A DNA stretch of 64,000 bases, from the NCBI GenBank assembly GCA_958295765.1, contig CATQHB010000002.1:2992091-3056090 (forward strand). The letters run 5' to 3'. This DNA comes from an uncultured Dehalococcoidia bacterium (lineage in GTDB: Bacteria > Chloroflexota > Dehalococcoidia > Lucifugimonadales > UBA3495). The position numbers and the translations under genes were made by a program. The notes under the pieces are model-generated. The model was not told where the DNA came from. It did no database searches and saw only the letters and a program-made list of their open reading frames with translations. Below are positions 25,027 through 33,127 of the stretch, in pieces (position 1 is the first letter of the stretch; every line of letters starts with the position of its first letter).

Positions 25027-26111
25027 ATGAATTTCCGGTGAATGAATTTCGGGAGTTGGGCATCGAACAGCTGGAGTTCGACAAGGAAAACCCTCGATTG
25101 CCTACCAGTGTCCGGGGAAAAGATGATGCCAGCATCATCAAGTACCTGGCGAGCAAAACCGGCATTGAGAACTTAATGTCATCCATCGGAGAGAATGGGT
25201 TTTTCCCTGGCGAGGCTATCGTTGTAACCCCTGCAACCCCTCATGATTCGAAGTACATCGTGATAGAGGGAAACCGCCGCTTGGCGGCTCTGCGTCTGCT
25301 GCAAGACCCCACTTTGGCCAGAGTACCAGGCATTGCAAGCGCGGCGGCAGCAGCAACCTACAGACCTGTCCAAGTGCCGGTTTACGTGGTTCCGTCAAGA
25401 GAAGATACTTTACAGTATTTGGGCTTCCGCCACATCTCAGGTGTCCAGAGATGGCACCCATTGGCAAAGGCCAGATACTTGGAGTCTCTGTTTGACAATG
25501 CCCAAGGAGAGCCGGAGCAACGATACGGATCCGTCGCTCGTGAGATCGGGAGCAACGGTGCAACGGTTCGAAGAAATCTGGACGCACTGGCGGCGTACAA
25601 AATCATCGAACAGATGAACTTTTATGAAGTCGCAGATATTGAGGAGGAAACTTTCCAATTTGGCACTTTCTACACTGCGGTCAGTAATGTCGAAATCGCC
25701 AATTTTATCGGCACTAGGAACGATGGAACTCCTACCCATCCGATAACCGACCCTGATGTTATTGACAGGACGCACCTGGGGGAGCTTGTCAAGTTCATGT
25801 TTGAGCGAGACGCGCGGGGCAACACCAAGCTCGGTGAATCGCGCAACATCGGCAAGCTGGGTACAGTGCTGGCCAACCCTGACTCATTGCAGGCCCTCCG
25901 CCATGGTCAATCGCTGGACTCGGCGTACCGGTTGACGCCTCACGGTCGCGACGACTTTGTGCGCCGTATGTATCAGGCGATTGAAGAACTCAAGCAGGCA
26001 AACGCAAATCTTTATGCCGTGACACCTGAGGACAAACTCGCATGTGACTTGGTCAGTGAAGCATCAAAGATAATCCAGCTGGCATCAGAGCGGCTGGGCG
26101 TCAGCACCTGA
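25023..26111 (+). CDS. ParB/sulfiredoxin-like domain protein in a restriction operon
   Basis: 362 aa from ATG 25023, which overlaps the methylase stop by four bases; an in-frame extension to 24909 runs inside the methylase and is rejected. The N-terminus carries a ParB-like nuclease/sulfiredoxin fold: LEFDKENPRLP (17-27), ENGFFPGEAIVV, and IEGNRRLAALRLL (81-93), the last being the GxxR phosphate-binding motif. A middle helix-turn-helix-like part reads YGSVAREIGSNGATVRRNLDALAAY. Such proteins bind DNA or hydrolyse CTP/ATP, and occur in Dnd- and Dcm-linked defence loci. Here it probably works with the adjacent 325-aa putative nuclease; its exact activity is unknown. Confidence 0.85.
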   Translation: MNEFPVNEFRELGIEQLEFDKENPRLPTSVRGKDDASIIKYLASKTGIENLMSSIGENGFFPGEAIVVTPATPHDSKYIVIEGNRRLAALRLLQDPTLARVPGIASAAAAATYRPVQVPVYVVPSREDTLQYLGFRHISGVQRWHPLAKARYLESLFDNAQGEPEQRYGSVAREIGSNGATVRRNLDALAAYKIIEQMNFYEVADIEEETFQFGTFYTAVSNVEIANFIGTRNDGTPTHPITDPDVIDRTHLGELVKFMFERDARGNTKLGESRNIGKLGTVLANPDSLQALRHGQSLDSAYRLTPHGRDDFVRRMYQAIEELKQANANLYAVTPEDKLACDLVSEASKIIQLASERLGVST

Positions 26112-27088
26112 TGCTGGATATATCCTGGGATTCAGCTATAACGAAGGATCCGTTAAGGCTGGCGGACGCCATAGAACTCTCCGTGGCGTTCTCCGAAGAG
26201 GATTACAACGGCAGGTTCACTCTGGGCAGTTTCCAGCATCTTGTGGCGAGCGAAAACCTTAGTGATGACGACCTGACGTATCTTGATGGGGACGAAGCCG
26301 ATGAACGAACTGAGCAATATGAGCAGGCAGTTGACCTTATCAGGAAGCGCGCATCTTGGCTGGGAGATGCTTATCCCTTCAGCGTAGAGGATAATGAAGC
26401 AAAATTTTCACCCCAGTCCTCTATCGACAAAGCTCTCCCTTACCTATTCTTCCTGGTATGCTCCAACAGCAATTTCGTGCCGTCTCTGAAGAATGCTTTG
26501 CCAACCGATTTTGAAAACCTGTGCAAGTATGCTTTCCAGGCACTGTTCCCTGACTGGGCCGAGGTAGTCTTGTTCAGTCAAAAAAGCGACGACAGGAAGG
26601 AGATTTTTGGACTGGCCGCTAACAAGGCTGTGCCTAAGCTGGCGAAGAAATTGAATACAGAGCCGATCAATGTTGGACGGCTCCCCAACACACGGCGCGA
26701 GTTTGGCATCGACATCATTGCGATATGTCCATTCGGTGACCAAGTATCATATCCGTTCTTTGCTTTCGCTCAGTGCACGATACAGCAAGAGTGGTGGAGC
26801 AAGAATCATGAGGCTATCGCGGGTACAGCATTTAAGGGATTCATCACTCTCGACACTTTCCATTCGAACTTTTTAATGATTCCACATTTTCCGCGCTATA
26901 ACCTGAAAGAATGGAGCGAAGACCCTTCACGTACTGTAAACTGTATAATATGCGACCGTTTTCGGTTATGCGTGTTGTTAGAGAAGTCGGCGTCCTTTAA
27001 GCCTGACGATCCTCCCGCGAGTGTTGCCTCCGTATTCAAGACATTGAAACAGAATCTCGTTCAATCTTTTGTTAGCGCCTCCACATAA
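26111..27088 (+). CDS. Putative restriction endonuclease subunit, 325 aa
   Basis: Its ATG shares one base with the stop of the ParB-like gene (TGATG). Residues 196-225 hold a degenerate nuclease-like core: REFGIDIIAICPF (D201), then a strand FFAFAQCTIQQEWW (Q221-C222-T223). The pattern GxD, hydrophobic strand, Q-C-x-x-x-x-W is one I recall from restriction-like proteins that sit beside C5-methylases, where Q replaces E of the PD-(D/E)XK motif. The N-terminal half is helical and acidic (LSDDDLTYLDGDEADERTEQ). It is followed by Vsr. It is the best candidate for the cutting enzyme of this operon, but a different effector role is possible. Confidence 0.65.
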   Translation: MLDISWDSAITKDPLRLADAIELSVAFSEEDYNGRFTLGSFQHLVASENLSDDDLTYLDGDEADERTEQYEQAVDLIRKRASWLGDAYPFSVEDNEAKFSPQSSIDKALPYLFFLVCSNSNFVPSLKNALPTDFENLCKYAFQALFPDWAEVVLFSQKSDDRKEIFGLAANKAVPKLAKKLNTEPINVGRLPNTRREFGIDIIAICPFGDQVSYPFFAFAQCTIQQEWWSKNHEAIAGTAFKGFITLDTFHSNFLMIPHFPRYNLKEWSEDPSRTVNCIICDRFRLCVLLEKSASFKPDDPPASVASVFKTLKQNLVQSFVSAST

Positions 27089-27144
27089 CCGGAGCTGTCA
27101 AGGTTCCTCAACTCTTGGCGTTTAGGCTTTACGTAGGTGGGTCT

Positions 27145-27576
27145 ATGCCGGACACCTTCTCACCGTCAACCCGAAGCCGTATCATGTCCAGGATCAAGTC
27201 TAAAGGCACGAAGCCGGAAGTCTTAGTACGGCGACTGCTCCATGGCCTTGGCTATAGGTATCGGCTGCACCGGGCTGATTTGCCCGGTTGCCCTGATTTA
27301 GTTTTCCCTTCACGGCGCAAAGCAATTTTCGTAAATGGCTGTTTTTGGCATAACCATCAAGGATGTGCCCAAGGACACATCCCTTTTGCCAATCGGGATT
27401 ACTGGCTGTCCAAGTTGACGCGAAATAGGGAAAGGGACGAACGAAATGTCGAGTTGCTCAAAGAAAAGGGCTGGACTGTGACGACGATTTGGGAATGTCA
27501 ATTGAAATGTGAGGCAATGGTTGTTGCAAGGCTAGTCGCATTCCTTGAAGGCCGGGATTCGGATTACGTAGAATAA
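27145..27576 (+). CDS. vsr: Very short patch repair endonuclease
   Basis: 143 aa from ATG 27145; an upstream TTG reading to 27115 lacks a ribosome site. The Vsr fold is clear: MSRIKSKGTKPEVLVRRLLHGLGYRYRLH, LPGCPDLVFPSRRKAIFVNGCFWHNH (catalytic aspartate and zinc ligands), GCAQGHIP, YWLSKLTRNRERDERN and GWTVTTIWECQLK. Vsr nicks 5' of the T in T:G mismatches that arise when 5-methylcytosine deaminates, so it repairs damage caused by the Dcm encoded three genes upstream. It is the last gene of the operon. Confidence 0.95.
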   Translation: MPDTFSPSTRSRIMSRIKSKGTKPEVLVRRLLHGLGYRYRLHRADLPGCPDLVFPSRRKAIFVNGCFWHNHQGCAQGHIPFANRDYWLSKLTRNRERDERNVELLKEKGWTVTTIWECQLKCEAMVVARLVAFLEGRDSDYVE

Positions 27577-27757
27577 TAAGCGGCTACTACCCCTCCACAA
27601 GCGGGTTCTGTTCCTGGCGCGGACTTGGCGCAAGCCAGCCCCCTCTACCTGTTCAGGTTGACAACCTATAGGGGCTTTGGTAGTATCAGCACGCCTGTAA
27701 GGGGGTTTGCCGGGGCGGGTTTGCCAGCGGCGACCGCCCTATCCGTAGCGGGAGGTT
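27577..27757. other. Intergenic region with a decayed repeat and threonine synthase promoter
   Basis: Between vsr and threonine synthase. 27609-27640 (GTTCCTGGCGCGG then CGCAAGCC) resembles the flank that accompanies the dispersed repeats at 63497-63530 and, inverted, near 29995. A promoter lies at 27658-27686. The palindrome AGGTT-GAC-AACCT (27656-27668) covers its -35 box. No RNA gene is recognised. Confidence 0.5.
27658..27686 (+). promoter_or_regulatory. Promoter of the threonine synthase gene, with overlapping palindrome
   Basis: TTGACA (27658-27663) and TAGTAT (27681-27686) are 17 bp apart. Transcription would start near 27693, 74 bases before the GTG start. The perfect palindrome AGGTTGACAACCT overlaps the -35 box and could be an operator. 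Confidence 0.65.
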
Positions 27758-27766
27758 TTGGCGACA

Positions 27767-29056
27767 GTGGCTTTTGTAAGTGGGTTGAGGTGCCGCGAAT
27801 GTAGTCGGGAGTATCCGGCGGAAGCCCTCAACGTATGTGACTTTTGCTTTGGGCCTCTGGAGGTGGTGTATGACTACGCCACCATCGCCGAGGTGGTCAG
27901 CCGGGACCGCATCGCCGCCGGGCCGCTGAGTATCTGGCGTTACCAGGACCTGCTGCCGGCCAGCGGCGAGGACCCGGTGGACATTATGGCCGGCTACACT
28001 CCCCTGCTCAAGGCCAAAAACCTGGGCAAACGGCTGGGCCTGAACAACCTCTACGTCAAGAACGACAGCGTCAATCCCTCCTACTCCTTCAAGGATCGGG
28101 TGGTGTCGGTGGCCGCCACCAAGGCCCTGGAGTTCGGCTTTGAGACCATCGCCTGCGCCTCCACCGGCAACCTGGCGTGCAGCGTAGCGGCCCACGCCGC
28201 CCGGGCCGGGATGCGCTCGGTGGTGTTTATTCCCTCGGACCTGGAACGGGGCAAGGTCATCGGCGCCGCCGTGTACGGGCCGACCATGGTGGCGGTGGAT
28301 GGCACCTATGACGAGGTGAACCGCCTGTGCAGCGAGGTGGGCGACAACTACCCCTGGGCCTTTGTCAACATCAATATGCGCCCCTACTACGCCGAGGGCA
28401 GCAAAACCCTGGGCTATGAGGTGGCGGAACAATTGGGCTGGCGCATCCCCGACCACGTAGTCATCCCCTCGGCCTCCGGCGCGATGTTCACCAAAATCTG
28501 GAAGGGTTTTAACGAACTGGCCTGCCTGGGACTGCTGGAGGGGGTGCCGCCGCTGACCTTTGGCGCCGACCAGAACACGGTGCACCATCCGGCCATTACC
28601 ACCCGGATGCACATGACCCAGGCCGAGGGCTGCGCGCCCATCGTCAACGCCTGGGCCGCCGGCCAGAGCCAGGTGCGCCCGGTGCGCCCGGACAGCATCG
28701 CCAAGTCCCTGGCAATCGGCAACCCGGCCGATGGCATCTATGCCCTGCGGGTCATCAAGGAGTCCGGCGGCAGCGCCTACGCCGTGCCGGAGTCGGAGGT
28801 GGTGGCGGGCATCAAGCTGTTGGCGGAAACCGAGGGCATTTTTACCGAGACCGCCGGCGGCGTAACCGTGTCCGGCCTGAAACACCTGGCGGAAAGCGGC
28901 GCCATCGGCCCCGACCAGCTTACCGTAGCCTACATCACCGGCAACGGCCTGAAGACCCAGGAGGCGGTGGAGGACGTGGTGAATCCCCTGACGGTGAAGC
29001 CTACCATGAGTTCCTTTGAGGAAGCCCTGGAGGGCCGGGTGGGAATCAGGAGTTAG
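27767..29056 (+). CDS. thrC: Threonine synthase (PLP-dependent)
   Basis: About 429 aa. GTG 27767 is chosen because GGAGG lies 11 bases upstream and the next residues (AFVSGLRCRECSREYP) match the usual family opening; the TTG at 27758 is too close to the site. An N-terminal zinc-ribbon-like pair (CREC, CDFCFG) precedes the PLP fold. The lysine is in YSFKDRVVSVAATKALEFG, followed by ASTGNLACSVAAHAARAGM and the phosphate-binding SASGAMF. The enzyme turns O-phosphohomoserine into threonine. Because NIL and MoaD-like genes follow, it may instead make a sulfur amino acid with a protein-bound sulfur donor; both readings are possible. Confidence 0.88.
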   Translation: MAFVSGLRCRECSREYPAEALNVCDFCFGPLEVVYDYATIAEVVSRDRIAAGPLSIWRYQDLLPASGEDPVDIMAGYTPLLKAKNLGKRLGLNNLYVKNDSVNPSYSFKDRVVSVAATKALEFGFETIACASTGNLACSVAAHAARAGMRSVVFIPSDLERGKVIGAAVYGPTMVAVDGTYDEVNRLCSEVGDNYPWAFVNINMRPYYAEGSKTLGYEVAEQLGWRIPDHVVIPSASGAMFTKIWKGFNELACLGLLEGVPPLTFGADQNTVHHPAITTRMHMTQAEGCAPIVNAWAAGQSQVRPVRPDSIAKSLAIGNPADGIYALRVIKESGGSAYAVPESEVVAGIKLLAETEGIFTETAGGVTVSGLKHLAESGAIGPDQLTVAYITGNGLKTQEAVEDVVNPLTVKPTMSSFEEALEGRVGIRS

Positions 29057-29144
29057 GATTACGAATCGGGAGTTAAGACCCCGAGCTGACCAATTCGTAC
29101 CATAATCTCTAATCTCTGATTCGCAGTTGAGGGTAAAAGATAAG

Positions 29145-29387
29145 ATGGGCAGGCAGCGGGTAAAGTTCACCTTTGAGGGGGAACTGGTCAAAGAGCCGAT
29201 AATCTATATGCTGGGGCGGGACTTTCACCTGGTTACCAATATCCGCCGGGCCGACGTGGGCGAGTCCATCGGCTGGGTGGTGCTGGAACTGGACGGGGAG
29301 AAAGAGGAAATTGAACGGGGCCTGCAATGGGTCAGTTCCACCGGGGTGCGCGTTGACCCGGTAAGCGGGGATGTAGTCCAAGGCTGA
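29145..29387 (+). CDS. NIL domain protein
   Basis: 80 aa from ATG 29145. It is a compact ferredoxin-like domain: VKFTFEGELVKEPIIYMLGRDFHLVTNIRRADV, then GWVVLELDGEKEEIERGLQWV. NIL domains occur at the end of methionine ABC transporter ATPases and beside sulfur-assimilation genes, where they bind methionine-related ligands. It lies 88 bp after threonine synthase and 103 bp before a ubiquitin-like sulfur carrier, a trio known from Dehalococcoidia. It is probably involved in sulfur amino-acid metabolism or its control. Confidence 0.85.
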   Translation: MGRQRVKFTFEGELVKEPIIYMLGRDFHLVTNIRRADVGESIGWVVLELDGEKEEIERGLQWVSSTGVRVDPVSGDVVQG

Positions 29388-29390
29388 ACA

Positions 29391-29475
29391 TAGAAATTAA
29401 GAATTAAAAATTAGGAATTAAGAATTACGAGAGTTCAATTCCTAAATTCTTAATTCCTAATTCGTAATTATTTAA
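29391..29475. repeat. AT-rich inverted repeat (AATTAAGAATTA type)
   Basis: Left arm at about 29394-29428 (GAATTAAAAATTAGGAATTA) and right arm at about 29436-29470 (the complement). It sits between the NIL and MoaD genes and ends just before the AAGGAGG ribosome site of the latter. It may form a hairpin in the mRNA. Confidence 0.65.
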
Positions 29476-29490
29476 GGAGGATTCCCTCAG

Positions 29491-29766
29491 ATGCCTGTCA
29501 TGGTTCGGATTCCCACGCCCCTGCGCCGGATGACCAACGGCCAGGACAAGGTGGAAATGGAAGAGTCCACCCTGTCCGCGATGATTGAGAACCTGGAAGC
29601 GTCCTACCCCGGCTTCAAGGAACGGCTGATTGACGAGAACGGGGAACTGCGCTACTTCGTGAACATCTACCTCAACGGCGAGGATGTCCGCTTCCTCAGC
29701 GGCCTGGACACCGCCGCCGCCGCCGGCGACGAGATTAGCATAGTGCCGGCGGTAGCCGGGGGCTAG
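29491..29766 (+). CDS. MoaD/ThiS-family ubiquitin-like sulfur carrier
   Basis: 91 aa with a beta-grasp fold and a C-terminal VAGG. The diglycine end is where such proteins are adenylated and loaded with sulfur as a thiocarboxylate. Features: VRIPTPLRRMTNGQDKVEM, AMIENLEASYPGFKERL, FVNIYLNGEDVRFLSG and ISIVPAVAGG. A strong AAGGAGG lies ten bases before ATG 29491. Given the neighbours (threonine synthase-like and NIL), it probably delivers sulfur for cysteine, homocysteine or methionine formation rather than molybdopterin, but a Moco role for the CO dehydrogenase cannot be excluded. Confidence 0.9.
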   Translation: MPVMVRIPTPLRRMTNGQDKVEMEESTLSAMIENLEASYPGFKERLIDENGELRYFVNIYLNGEDVRFLSGLDTAAAAGDEISIVPAVAGG

Positions 29767-29858
29767 GGGCCGGGGCCGCCGGGCCAGCGCAGCGTAAACC
29801 CGTCATCCCGGCTTTAACCCGTCATCCCGGTCATAAACCCTTCGTTCCGACTATAAAA

Positions 29859-29989
29859 CCGTCGTTCCGGCGAAAGCCGGAATCCAGAACGCCCGGCAGC
29901 CGGATTGCTCTTTTCCGGTAGGATTTCCTGGATTCCGGCTTTCGCTGGAACGACGGTTGTTTGGGTTGCCCTGGTTAAGACGTGATTGC
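29859..29989. repeat. Inverted-repeat element, copy C
   Basis: The core 29859-29956 has 29-bp terminal inverted repeats (one mismatch, CGCTGG for CGCCGG) and a conserved internal GGATTTC end. The flank GGTTGTTTGGGTTGCC and TTAAGACGTGATTGC runs to 29989. It lies in the 397-bp gap before fpg. Confidence 0.8.
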
Positions 29990-30012
29990 AAAGTTGACAC
30001 CAGGAACAAAAT

Positions 30013-30076
30013 CCGCTCATGGTGAGCCGGTCGAACCATCTAATCCCCACCCTTCGACGAGCTCAGGGTGAGCGGG
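30013..30076. repeat. Paired dispersed repeat (CTCATGGTGAGC type)
   Basis: A half-site CCGCTCATGGTGAGCC and an inverted partner ending CTCAGGGTGAGCGGG, 64 bp in all, directly after copy C of the inverted-repeat element. Confidence 0.75.
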
Positions 30077-30100
30077 ATGGAGTTGGTATAGCTTGGTGCG

Positions 30101-30128
30101 GTAGGGGCGGTTCGCGAACCGCCCCTAC
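30101..30128. terminator. Perfect 28-bp palindrome between convergent MoaD-like and fpg genes
   Basis: GTAGGGGCGGTTCG followed by its exact complement. It lies 36 bp past the end of the minus-strand glycosylase gene and may stop transcription from either side; there is no long T-run. It belongs to the same repeat family as 14292-14412. Confidence 0.45.
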
Positions 30129-30163
30129 GCCGCTGAAAATACCAAGCCCCGAATTTAAAACCC

Positions 30164-30985
30164 TCAATTCTTAATCAACATTCCGGGTTGACAGTGGCGG
30201 CAGAAGTTGGTCATTCGTTGATTGGCGTTTAGTTGGGAGATGTTGCCGCCACAGCCGGGGCAAGGCTCTCCGCCCTTGCCGTGTACCTTGAGGAAGTCCC
30301 GAATCTTCACGTGGATTTGGTCGCCCATCCGCTCCCGGAGTACGGCAATAGCCGCTTCCACTACGGCGGGACATTGGCGGTGCAGCCGGGCCAATTCCTC
30401 CGCGTTCAGCGACCGGACTTTGCGGAAAGGAGAGATGCCGGCGGCGAACAGGATTTCGTCGGAGTAGGCGTTGCCGATGCCGGCAATAAAGTCCCCCCGG
30501 GTCAGCACCCCCTTGACTTCACCCCGGAACTTCCGCAGACGGGCTTTGAATTCCTCAAGGGATAACTCGGCCAGCACGTCAACCCCCTGCTTCTCCAGGC
30601 GGGCGATGCCCTCAAGCTGGTCAGCGTCCACGTAGTAAACCATCCCCATCTGACGGTCATCCAGGTAACGCAGTTCCCAGCCGTCATCCAATCCCAGGAC
30701 CAAGGAAGTCCGCTTCCATACCCGAGCCGACGGTTGGCAACGTTGGATTGCGCCGGTCAGCATCGGGTTGATTACCAGCCAGCGCCCACCGGACAACTCA
30801 ATCAGCAGGAACTTCCCTTGCCGACTGAACCGTACCAGGGTTCTCCCCGGCAGGTCGGCGGCAAAATCCCCGGCCAGGGGCCTGAGCACGGTGGGACGCA
30901 GGACGCGGGCCGAGGCAATCAAGCGTCCCGGCACCCGCTCGTTCAGATAATCCTTGATTACTTCCAGGTCCGGCGCCTCCGGCAT
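30164..30985 (-). CDS. mutM: Formamidopyrimidine-DNA glycosylase family protein
   Basis: 273 aa. The mature N-terminus PEAPDLEVI supplies the catalytic proline and Glu3; this is a variant of the usual PELPEVE opening. The H2TH region contains GDFIAGIGNAYSDEILFAAGISP, and the C-terminal zinc finger is CPGCGGNISQLNANQRMTNFCRHC. The family excises oxidised bases such as 8-oxoguanine or pyrimidine lesions and cuts the resulting abasic site. It could be the Nei-type relative rather than true MutM. It is a single gene on the minus strand. Confidence 0.88.
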   Translation of the reverse strand: MPEAPDLEVIKDYLNERVPGRLIASARVLRPTVLRPLAGDFAADLPGRTLVRFSRQGKFLLIELSGGRWLVINPMLTGAIQRCQPSARVWKRTSLVLGLDDGWELRYLDDRQMGMVYYVDADQLEGIARLEKQGVDVLAELSLEEFKARLRKFRGEVKGVLTRGDFIAGIGNAYSDEILFAAGISPFRKVRSLNAEELARLHRQCPAVVEAAIAVLRERMGDQIHVKIRDFLKVHGKGGEPCPGCGGNISQLNANQRMTNFCRHCQPGMLIKN

Positions 30986-31130
30986 AACGCCTCCTTACCG
31001 GCCATTATTGCCAAGGGGCAAAATCTTTGTCAACGGCGGCTGAACCGGGGTATTTCCCACATTTGGCGGTATTTCTAGTGTTGGCATTTCTGGTGTTGGT
31101 ATTTCTTGCCAAGCCGGGATTCCTTGGCCG

Positions 31131-31239
31131 GTAGGGGCGGGTTTCTAACCCGCCCACGTTCCGGTGTCAGGTCTGCAACCGCTCATGGTGAGCCTGTCGA
31201 ACCACCGATTTATCCTTCGACAAGCTCAGGATGAGCGGA
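31131..31239. repeat. GTAGGGGCGGGTTTCTAACCCGCCC palindrome and paired CTCATGGTGAGC repeat
   Basis: The palindrome is at 31131-31155; the paired repeat is at 31179-31239 with half-sites CCGCTCATGGTGAGCCTGTC and the inverted TTCGACAAGCTCAGGATGAG. They fill the 306-bp gap between fpg and the carbonic anhydrase gene, where no ORF was supported. Confidence 0.75.
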
Positions 31240-31291
31240 GTATTTGCCCCAGATATGATGAACCCGTAACCCTTGGCGGAAAGGCCGGCAA

Positions 31292-31828
31292 TCAGCCGGC
31301 GCCATCCACCTCAGCACCACCTAATCCCTCCTCCTTGAATAGCTGGGCTTTGCGGGCGTAGCTTTCGGCGGTGCGGCGAATCATTGCATGGTGGCGTTCA
31401 TTGGTTGGCGCTTCCCGCGCCGCCGCCGGCACGCCTACGACGAAGGAGTTGGGGCCAAACTCCTGGCGTTCCAGGACTACCGCGCCGCTGGCAATGATGG
31501 AGTGCTCGCCAAGAATCACACCGTCGTTGATGGTGGCGCCGTTGCCAATCAGGCAGTGGGTTTTGATGTGCTTGGCGTGGCTGATGACGCCGTGTCCCAG
31601 GGTAACGTAATCCTCATAAATGGCGTCGCTGTCGGCGTGGAGTACGCAATTGTCCTGAATATCCACGTATTCGCCGAGGGTAATCTTGATGGTGTCGGCG
31701 CGGATGACCGAGCCGGGCCACACGCTGGAATAGGCGCCGATTTCCACGTCGCCCACCACGTAGGCGGCCTCGCTGACCCAGGCGGTGGGGTGTACCTTGG
31801 GGGTTTTGCCCTGATAGCTGCGGATCAC
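31292..31828 (-). CDS. Gamma-type carbonic anhydrase family protein
   Basis: 178 aa left-handed beta-helix protein. The start is GTG 31828 with AAGGAGAG upstream. Hexapeptide-repeat turns are plain (AYVVGDVEIGAYSSVWPGSVIRAD, IGNGATINDGVILGEHSIIASGAVV). The three zinc-ligand histidines fit VLHAD, LGHGVISHAK (two) of the gamma-CA pattern. Members hydrate CO2 or act as scaffold or acyltransferase relatives. It lies 33 bp downstream of tgt and is probably co-transcribed. Confidence 0.9.
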   Translation of the reverse strand: MIRSYQGKTPKVHPTAWVSEAAYVVGDVEIGAYSSVWPGSVIRADTIKITLGEYVDIQDNCVLHADSDAIYEDYVTLGHGVISHAKHIKTHCLIGNGATINDGVILGEHSIIASGAVVLERQEFGPNSFVVGVPAAAREAPTNERHHAMIRRTAESYARKAQLFKEEGLGGAEVDGAG

Positions 31829-31861
31829 ACTTCTCTCCTTATCAAACCCTTGTCAAAAAAA

Positions 31862-33067
31862 TCACCCGCCCCGGGCGGCCAGCCACCGCTCCTTTTGCTG
31901 CTGCCGGGTCGCCTCGTTGGTGGGGCGGTAGTCATTGTGAAAATCCCGGCGGAATTGGGAGAAACGGTTTTCCAGGATGGCCTGCCGGATGCTGTCCATC
32001 AGTCGCAGGACAAAGCGCAGGTTGTGGAGGCTGGCTAGGCGCAGGCCCAGGATCTCCCGCGCCCGGAACAGGTGCCACAGGTAGGCCGCCGTAAAGTTGC
32101 GGCAGGCGTAGCAGTCGCAATCCTCCTCCAGGGGCGCGTCCAGATCGGCAAAGCGGCGGTTGCTGATGTTGACCCGTCCGTAGCGGGTGAACAGGGCCCC
32201 GTTGCGCGCCACCCTTGTTGGCAGCACGCAGTCAAACATATCCACACCCTGGGCCACGCCCTCCACCAAATCCTCCGGCGAACCCACCCCCATCAGGTAG
32301 CGGGGCTGGTCGGCGGGCAGCAACTCCGTTACCTGCTCGGTGATTTCATACATCCGGGCCTTGGACTCGCCCACCGCCAGCCCGCCAATGGCGTAGCCGG
32401 CAAAGGGCAGACCGGCGATGTATTGGGCCGACTCGCGCCGCAGGTCGGGGAAGGTTCCGCCCTGGACGATGCCAAAGAGAGCTTGACCGGCGGCGGTGTC
32501 GGCGTAGGCCGGGGCCGGGGTAAGGTAATGGGCGTCATAGCAGGCCCGCGCCCAGCGGTGGGTGCGCTCCATAGCCTGGCGCACCTCGGCCCGGTCGGCG
32601 CCGTAGGCAATGCACTGGTCGAGGCACATAATAATGTCGGCGCCCAGCCCCTGCTGATTAGCAATCGCCAGTTCCGGCGTAAAGCGGTGTTCGCTGCCGT
32701 CAATGTGGGAACGAAAGAGGATGTGGTCGTCATCCACCCGCCGGAAGGCGCCCATACTGAACGCCTGAAAGCCGCCGCTGTCGGTAAGGATAGGCCGGGG
32801 CCAGCCCATAAAGCGGTGCAGCCGGCCCAGGCGGTGAACGGCGTCCACGCCGGGCCGCAGGTACAGGTGATAGGCGTTGCCCAGGACAATCTGCGCGCCC
32901 AGCCCCATAACCTCGTCGGGGGTCAGGGTTTTAACGGTGGCCTGAGTCGCCACCGGCATAAACACCGGCGTAGTAACGGAACCGTGGGGCGTGGTGAACC
33001 GCCCGGCCCGGGCGGAGGAGCCGGCGTCCTGGTGGTGCAATTGAAAGGTGAAAGGCGGGTTGGGCAT
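31862..33067 (-). CDS. tgt: Queuine tRNA-ribosyltransferase (tRNA-guanine transglycosylase)
   Basis: 401 aa, standard length. It exchanges guanine-34 for a queuine precursor (preQ1) in tRNAs for Asp, Asn, His and Tyr. Conserved motifs: FMPVATQATVKTLTPDEV, YHLYLRPG, ILTDSGGFQAFSMG (catalytic aspartate), MCLDQC, YAIGGLAVGE, RYLMGVGSPEDL with DMFDCVLPTRVARNG (nucleophilic aspartate), and the zinc site CDCYACRNFT with a later histidine. The last residues before the stop are GC-rich and are followed by a T-run, which may weakly terminate. Confidence 0.96.
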   Translation of the reverse strand: MPNPPFTFQLHHQDAGSSARAGRFTTPHGSVTTPVFMPVATQATVKTLTPDEVMGLGAQIVLGNAYHLYLRPGVDAVHRLGRLHRFMGWPRPILTDSGGFQAFSMGAFRRVDDDHILFRSHIDGSEHRFTPELAIANQQGLGADIIMCLDQCIAYGADRAEVRQAMERTHRWARACYDAHYLTPAPAYADTAAGQALFGIVQGGTFPDLRRESAQYIAGLPFAGYAIGGLAVGESKARMYEITEQVTELLPADQPRYLMGVGSPEDLVEGVAQGVDMFDCVLPTRVARNGALFTRYGRVNISNRRFADLDAPLEEDCDCYACRNFTAAYLWHLFRAREILGLRLASLHNLRFVLRLMDSIRQAILENRFSQFRRDFHNDYRPTNEATRQQQKERWLAARGG

Positions 33068-33127
33068 AGCTCCAAGTTTGCCAGGAATATGGGCCGGGCG
33101 CGGCGCGGTTTAATACGGGGTGCTATA

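Noticed and set aside
27582-27690. Possible structured RNA or RNase P-like 3' end (reverse strand ACAGAACCCGC)
   Set aside because: The other conserved RNase P regions are missing, and the sequence matches the flank of the dispersed repeats seen near 63497 and 29995.
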